Shown: positions 60,001-64,000 of the stretch, piece by piece | Position numbering within the stretch: position 1 is the first letter of the stretch | How the letters are laid out: each line of letters opens with the position of its first letter | Assembly (NCBI RefSeq): GCF_000732615.1 | Contig: NZ_JPGL01000062.1 | Location: forward strand, 1-64,000 | Source: Burkholderia paludis | Lineage (GTDB): Bacteria; Pseudomonadota; Gammaproteobacteria; Burkholderiales; Burkholderiaceae | Length of the DNA: 64,000 bases | Direction: 5' to 3' | The notes under the pieces: model-generated | Seen by the model: the letters and a program-made list of their open reading frames with translations, nothing else | Told to the model about the DNA's origin: nothing | The model's database searches: none | Made by a program: the position numbers and the translations under genes

Positions 60001-63000
60001 GCGGTATTCTCGCGGCGCAGCGCGGCATCGACGCCACGATTGCGGGCGACGTGAACAACGCGCAGGGCCTGCTGCGATCGGACGCGTCGCTGTCGTTGAA
60101 GAACGGTGGCGCGCTGTCGAATCGGGGCGGCCATGTGCAAGCCGGGCAATCGACTGCGGGCGACACCAGCACGCTCGACATTCAATCCGCTTCGATCGAC
60201 AACGCGGACGGCGCGATTGTCGACCTCGGTACGGGCAAGATGACGGTGCAGGGCGTCAGCCAGATTGCGAACAGTCATGCCGGCGGTGTGTCGGGTATGG
60301 GTGCCATTACCGGTAACGGCGACGTGACGGTCAGCGCGGCGTCGATCGGCAACACGCAGGGCGGTCAGCTCAGTGGTGCATCGCTGCATGTCCAGGGGGA
60401 CTCGCTCGACAACAACGGTGGCACCATCGGTAACGTCACGAATTCGAACGGCGACGTGAACGTCATGACGACCGGTGCGATCACGAACACGAACGGCCAG
60501 ATCAGTTCGACGCACGACCTGTCGGTCACAGCGGCCGCGCTGCAAGGTGGCGGCACATACGCGGCGACGCACGACGCCAACGTGAACCTGCAGGGCGATT
60601 ACAGTGTGGCATCCGACACGCAGTTCAACGTCGGTCACGATCTCGCCTTCACGTTGCCCGGCACTTTTACGAACCACGCGAACCTGCAATCGGTCAACAA
60701 CCTGAGCGTCGACGCGGGCAACATCGTCAACGCGGGCGCCTTGACGGCCGGCGGCTTGCTGCGCACGCAGTCGACCGATTTGACCAACACGGGGGCGCTG
60801 GTAGGCGCCAGCGTATCGCTCAACGCGACGAATACGGTCTCGAACCTCGGGCCGACCGCGTTGATTGGCGGTTCGGACAGCAACGGTACGCTCGAGATTC
60901 TCGCGCGTGACATCGAGAACCGCGACGACACGACGGCCACCGACTCGATGGCGACGACGGCCATCTTCGGCATGGGCAAGGTTGTACTGGCCGGCGGCAA
61001 GGATGCGAGCGGCAATTACAGGATCGCGGCGCTGGTGAATAACGTGTCTGCCCTGATCCAGTCCGGAGGCGACATGGAATTGCACGCCGACAAGGTGGCA
61101 AGCACGCGCCGCGTGATGAAGACTTCCACCAGCCAGATCGATCCGGCATCGCTCGCGCAGTTCGGCATCAGTATGTCCGGGTGCGCGGCGTATTTTGTGG
61201 GGAATTGCATGGGTCAGACGAGTTACGGTATCCAGAACCCTACACCGGAACAAGCGGCCGAACTGATCAAGCAGCCGGGCGGCATGTTCATTTCGCCGCC
61301 TCATAGCGGTCAATGGAACAGCAGCTATCAGTTCACGACCTACTATGCCGACAGCGCGACGGCGACGACCGTGACGGACATCAGCCCGGCCGCGCAGATC
61401 GTGTCGGGCGGCAAGATCGATGCGTCGTCCGTCAGCACGCTGCAAAACTACTGGAGCAACATCGCCGCGGTCGGCGACGTCGAGATGCCGGCGCACTACG
61501 ACGCCGACGGCTGGGCGGCATCCGGCCAGAAACTGCCGGGCGTGACGGTCTCCTACTCGGGGCAGTATCACTACAACAACTACGACAATTCCGAACACGA
61601 CTGGCAGCTACCGTTCGGCAATGCGCCGTTCGTGACGGGGCGTCCGGGCGGCTTTACGCAGGCGGCGCCGGCCTCGATCAAGGACTACAAGCTACCGCGT
61701 TATGATCCGACGTTGAATTCGAACGGCACGATTTCGGGAACGGGGGTGAGTGTCAACAACACGGCGGGCAATGCATCAATGCCGTCGCTCGGCTTGCTGC
61801 CGGGACAATCGGTGCCGGGCCTCACGCCGACCAACCTGAGCGGTAACGCGAGCGGTGCGAAATCGGGCGCATCGTCGGTGCACGACAGTCCGCCGGCGCC
61901 GGTCGATCCGATCATCGCCAGTGCGACGGCGCTGAATGTACTGAACAACCTCACGATTCCGCAGGGCGGGCTGTACCGGCCGACTACCGCGCCGAATGCG
62001 AACTACGTGATCGAGACGAACCCGGCGTTCACGAATCAGAAGAATTTCATTTCGAGCGACTACTTCTTCGGTCAGCTTGGCGTCGATCTCACGCATATTC
62101 CGAAGCGTCTCGGCGACGGCTTCCATGAGCAGCAGCTCGTGCGCAATCAGGTGACGGCGCTGACCGGCAAGGCGGTGCTGGGGCCGTACGCTGATCTGCA
62201 AACGATGTATCAGTCGTTGATGACGGCGGGCGCGGATCTGTCGAAGTCGCTCGATCTGCCGATGGGCGCGAGCCTGTCGGCCGAGCAGGTGTCGAAGCTG
62301 ACCAGCAACGTGGTCATGATGGAGACGCGCGTGGTGGACGGCCAGTCGGTGCTGGTGCCGGTCGTGTATCTCGCGCAGGCGAACCAGCAGAATGTCAACG
62401 GCCCGCTGATCAGTGCGACGAACATCGATTTCCAGAACGCACAGACGTTCACGAACAGCGGCACGATCAAGGCGGACAACACGCTTGCGATCCAGGGCAA
62501 GCAGATCGACAACGCGTTCGGCGCGCTGCAAAGCGGCGGGCTGATGTCGCTGAAGACCGAGAACAACATCGACCTGACGTCGGCGAATGTGAAGGCCGGC
62601 AGTCTGCAACTGGATGCCGGCAAGGACCTGATTCTCGATACGGCGACGAAGACCAACACGCGCGTGAGCCGGGACGGTGCGACGAGCGTGGTGACGACGC
62701 TCGGGCCGACCGCGAAGCTGGATGTCGCGGGTGATGCGTTGATCGTTACCGGAGGTAACTTCCAGCAGAACGCGGGCAACCTGTCGGTCGGCGGCAACCT
62801 TGGCATGAACGTCGGCGGCGACTGGGATCTCGGTGCTGTGCAGACGGGCGAGCACAAGATCGTGCAACGGGCGAACGGTGTGTCGAATACCGACATCAAC
62901 AAGGTCACCGGCAGTTCGGTGACGGTTGGCGGGCAATCGATTGTCGGTGTTGGCGGCGACATTGCCGCGAAGGGCGCGCAGATCGATCTTGGCCAAGGCG

Positions 63001-64000
63001 GCACGCTTGCGGCGAAGGGCAACGTGACGCTCGGCGCGGCGAGCGCGACGTCGACGGTGAACAGCAACAGTTCAGGCAGTGATAGTCACGGCAGCTACGC
63101 GGACACGCTGCATACGTCCGATCAGGCGCTGACCGGGACGACGCTCAAGAGCGGCGACACGGTCAACATCGTGTCGGGCAAGGACATTACCGTCAGCGGC
63201 AGCGTGATCAGTCTCGACAAGGGCAACGCGAACCTGGTGGCGGCCGGCGATGTGAATATCGGTGCGGCAACCGAGACGCATGAGCTGAGCTCGCACGAAA
63301 CGCACAGCCATAGCAATGTGGTGAGCGGCGTGAAGGTCGCGAGCGGGATCGACCAGGCCATGACGTTGAATCAGGGCAGTCTGGTGTCAGCGGACGGCGT
63401 GAATATCGTCAGCGGGAAGGACGTCAATGTTCAGGGCAGTACCATCGTCGGAACGAACGATGTAGCGCTCACTGCTGCACGCAACGTGACGGTTACGACG
63501 TCGCAGGATACCTTGCAGTCGTCGAGCTACTACGACAAGAAGGAATCGGGTTTGATGTCAGGCGGCGGCCTGTCGGTGTCGATTGGCAGCAGTTCTCTGA
63601 AGACGAACAGTCAGTCGACCGAGGTGTCGAACAACGGCAGTACGATCGGTTCGCTGAAGGGCAACGTCAGCGTTACTGCTGGAAACGACCTGCACGTGAC
63701 GGGAAGCGACCTGATCGCAGCGAAGAATCTTAGCGGTACAGGCGCGAACGTGATGATCGACGCGACGCAGGACACGCATCATCGCGGCGAAACACAGGAA
63801 GTCTCGAAGAGCGGCCTGACGCTGGCGCTGAAGGCACCGGTGATCGATGCGGTATCGAATGCCGTTGGTCAATCGCGCGCGTCTGGCAATAGCCAGGACG
63901 GTCGCGCGGCAGCACTGCACGGGATGGCGGCGGCCAGTGCCGCGTGGGATGCGAACATGGCCGCGGGCGATGCGGTCCGGGCTCTGGGGGCGGGCGAAAC
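57081..64000 (+). CDS. Filamentous haemagglutinin/CdiA (BcpA)-like two-partner-secretion exoprotein, 3' end outside the window
   Basis: 2306 residues are seen and the frame is open at the window end. The N-terminus is an ESPR extended signal (MNKTQYRLVFSHIRGMLIAV) with hydrophobic core 48-66. A TPS domain follows (about 75-330; INGNPNFGANDAARIIINQV, EMIISNPSGLVVDGGGFINT), then FHA-1 beta-helix repeats to about 1330. A variable, non-repetitive region with Cys and aromatic residues (about 1340-1580) sits at the place of the CdiA receptor-binding domain. A YP-type domain starts near 1610 (PQGGLYRPTTAPNANYVIET, SSDYFFGQLGVDLT), then FHA-2 repeats. No partner cdiB lies upstream, so the Burkholderia order (bcpA first, bcpI and bcpB after) is expected. 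The toxin end is not visible, so a plain adhesin remains possible. Confidence 0.9.
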   Translation, partial: MNKTQYRLVFSHIRGMLIAVEETACSSGKTSRGEIARAVQTRRAAVRFALRHMAFAALLAASAVPLRVPAQVVGAGGNAPKVIQTSNGLPQVDINKPGGAGVSLNTYSRFDVQKPGVIVNNSPVMTNTRQAGYINGNPNFGANDAARIIINQVNSNNPSQLRGYVEIAGQRAEMIISNPSGLVVDGGGFINTSRAILTTGTPNLNADGSLAGFNTTRGLITVQGAGLNATNVDQVDLIARAVQTNAAIYAGNLNVVAGANQVNHDTLQTTRIQGEGAAPAVAIDVGQLGGMYGNRIFLVGTESGVGVRNAGTIAADAMGLTLTTDGRLVQSGEVSSLGNVAVSAAGGVENSGTTYGRQSVSLNTGADVENTGTLAAQHDVGVTAASLNSTGLLGAGVNSDGVATQTGDLQLSATGQLNATGKNVAGGNVAATGAGVNLAGSTTAANGNLSLAATNGDVNLADATTSAQGSVLASAAGTVVNDRGNLTSGGSTTLAAGNVSNRNGEVSSQGKLSATVANRIANQSGVLVSQGTVALRGGTVENRQGTIQSAGHADVVGTTIDNTAGRITSLNTEGLVLTATGRLTNAAGTTANGAQGGVIGGNGDVTVQGGNIANHAAMTSNGNLRVTGRSVDNSGGTLKAAKQVAVDAGSRLTNSGGTIVGQTAALTGTTLDNGAGDVQAVQLSLTATDLVNHGGTITQTGAGAMAVNVSRTLDNSNGGTLQTNSTDLTLAPTSVVNDGGTITHAGNDTLTLGSGSGTVSNVGGSIASNGRVVAQTGTLNNASGSINAQTGLTANVAGTLNNTNGKLLSNTDLSVTSGTLANDGGQIGAGTNATIHSGSMTNQGGLIVAPNLSVTADSTLDNSGGTLETNLLALAAANLVNHGGTITQYGASAMDVNVGGTLDNSTGGVIQTNSTDLTLKPAQLNNAGGTITHAGTGTLMIAPGNGASALNNASGTIVTKGQAVVDASSWNNASGILAAQRGIDATIAGDVNNAQGLLRSDASLSLKNGGALSNRGGHVQAGQSTAGDTSTLDIQSASIDNADGAIVDLGTGKMTVQGVSQIANSHAGGVSGMGAITGNGDVTVSAASIGNTQGGQLSGASLHVQGDSLDNNGGTIGNVTNSNGDVNVMTTGAITNTNGQISSTHDLSVTAAALQGGGTYAATHDANVNLQGDYSVASDTQFNVGHDLAFTLPGTFTNHANLQSVNNLSVDAGNIVNAGALTAGGLLRTQSTDLTNTGALVGASVSLNATNTVSNLGPTALIGGSDSNGTLEILARDIENRDDTTATDSMATTAIFGMGKVVLAGGKDASGNYRIAALVNNVSALIQSGGDMELHADKVASTRRVMKTSTSQIDPASLAQFGISMSGCAAYFVGNCMGQTSYGIQNPTPEQAAELIKQPGGMFISPPHSGQWNSSYQFTTYYADSATATTVTDISPAAQIVSGGKIDASSVSTLQNYWSNIAAVGDVEMPAHYDADGWAASGQKLPGVTVSYSGQYHYNNYDNSEHDWQLPFGNAPFVTGRPGGFTQAAPASIKDYKLPRYDPTLNSNGTISGTGVSVNNTAGNASMPSLGLLPGQSVPGLTPTNLSGNASGAKSGASSVHDSPPAPVDPIIASATALNVLNNLTIPQGGLYRPTTAPNANYVIETNPAFTNQKNFISSDYFFGQLGVDLTHIPKRLGDGFHEQQLVRNQVTALTGKAVLGPYADLQTMYQSLMTAGADLSKSLDLPMGASLSAEQVSKLTSNVVMMETRVVDGQSVLVPVVYLAQANQQNVNGPLISATNIDFQNAQTFTNSGTIKADNTLAIQGKQIDNAFGALQSGGLMSLKTENNIDLTSANVKAGSLQLDAGKDLILDTATKTNTRVSRDGATSVVTTLGPTAKLDVAGDALIVTGGNFQQNAGNLSVGGNLGMNVGGDWDLGAVQTGEHKIVQRANGVSNTDINKVTGSSVTVGGQSIVGVGGDIAAKGAQIDLGQGGTLAAKGNVTLGAASATSTVNSNSSGSDSHGSYADTLHTSDQALTGTTLKSGDTVNIVSGKDITVSGSVISLDKGNANLVAAGDVNIGAATETHELSSHETHSHSNVVSGVKVASGIDQAMTLNQGSLVSADGVNIVSGKDVNVQGSTIVGTNDVALTAARNVTVTTSQDTLQSSSYYDKKESGLMSGGGLSVSIGSSSLKTNSQSTEVSNNGSTIGSLKGNVSVTAGNDLHVTGSDLIAAKNLSGTGANVMIDATQDTHHRGETQEVSKSGLTLALKAPVIDAVSNAVGQSRASGNSQDGRAAALHGMAAASAAWDANMAAGDAVRALGAGE

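Noticed and set aside
57444-63361. Long minus-strand frames opposite the giant exoprotein
   Set aside because: Mirror images of the repetitive FHA coding sequence; the plus frame has ESPR, TPS and FHA domains and no stops.

Overview
The window is high-GC, gene-dense DNA that looks like a secondary replicon of a Burkholderia, probably of the Burkholderia cepacia complex. This is judged from GC-rich codon use, a DUF4148 protein, a Burkholderia-type porin, the DUF3348-DUF802-OmpA-DUF2894 cassette and a Burkholderia-style filamentous haemagglutinin/contact-dependent-inhibition exoprotein. No rRNA, tRNA, CRISPR array or intact insertion sequence was seen.

Layout. 0-7.6 kb: a toxin-antitoxin pair whose toxin is frameshifted, a MASE4 sensor kinase with its NarL-type response regulator, an HExxH protein, a DedA-PAP2-LssY membrane fusion, an intact HigBA pair under a 20-bp palindrome, and an exported phosphatase-like protein lacking its catalytic cysteine. 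7.8-15.3 kb: an operon encoding a GMC alcohol dehydrogenase and a Baeyer-Villiger monooxygenase fused to an esterase, divergent from an AraC regulator, then an acetyltransferase and an MFS transporter. 15.3-35.3 kb: a large indole-3-acetate (auxin) catabolic locus. It holds iacABIHE in the usual order, iacCD with a tautomerase, iacF, flavin reductases, two MFS carriers, a porin, a FixJ-like regulator and PAS kinase, two LysR regulators, and a second iacA-like/flavin-reductase pair with an EthD-like protein. 35.3-41 kb: an AraC-LysR regulatory operon next to an opine-dehydrogenase-like protein, a 3-hydroxyacyl-CoA dehydrogenase and an MHS-type transporter. 41-46.8 kb: small housekeeping and accessory genes, a promoter/Thr-rich 28-codon frame/terminator unit, a quinone-reductase remnant and a flavoprotein disulfide reductase. 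47.2-52.3 kb: a four-gene cassette whose central pair resembles the MotAB/ZorAB ion-driven motor, with a cytoplasmic tail made of near-identical 80-residue repeats. 52.3-56.6 kb: DM13, DUF4148, FMN-reductase and small-membrane-protein genes, and a CmlA/FloR-type exporter preceded by a nine-codon leader frame and a hairpin. 56.6-64 kb: an AT-rich island leading into a giant two-partner-secretion exoprotein that runs off the window.

How the parts work together. In the auxin locus, reduced flavin from the IacG-type reductases should feed the IacA-type monooxygenases. IacE, IacH, IacI and IacB complete the conversion of the side chain and ring, and the Rieske oxygenase IacCD with its reductase IacF leads to catechol. 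The tautomerase, an MFS carrier and the LysR regulators match the extra functions reported for Paraburkholderia phytofirmans. The GMC-BVMO-esterase operon could carry an alcohol through ketone and ester to hydrolysis products. The motor-like cassette is the least explained system in the window and the best candidate for new biology.
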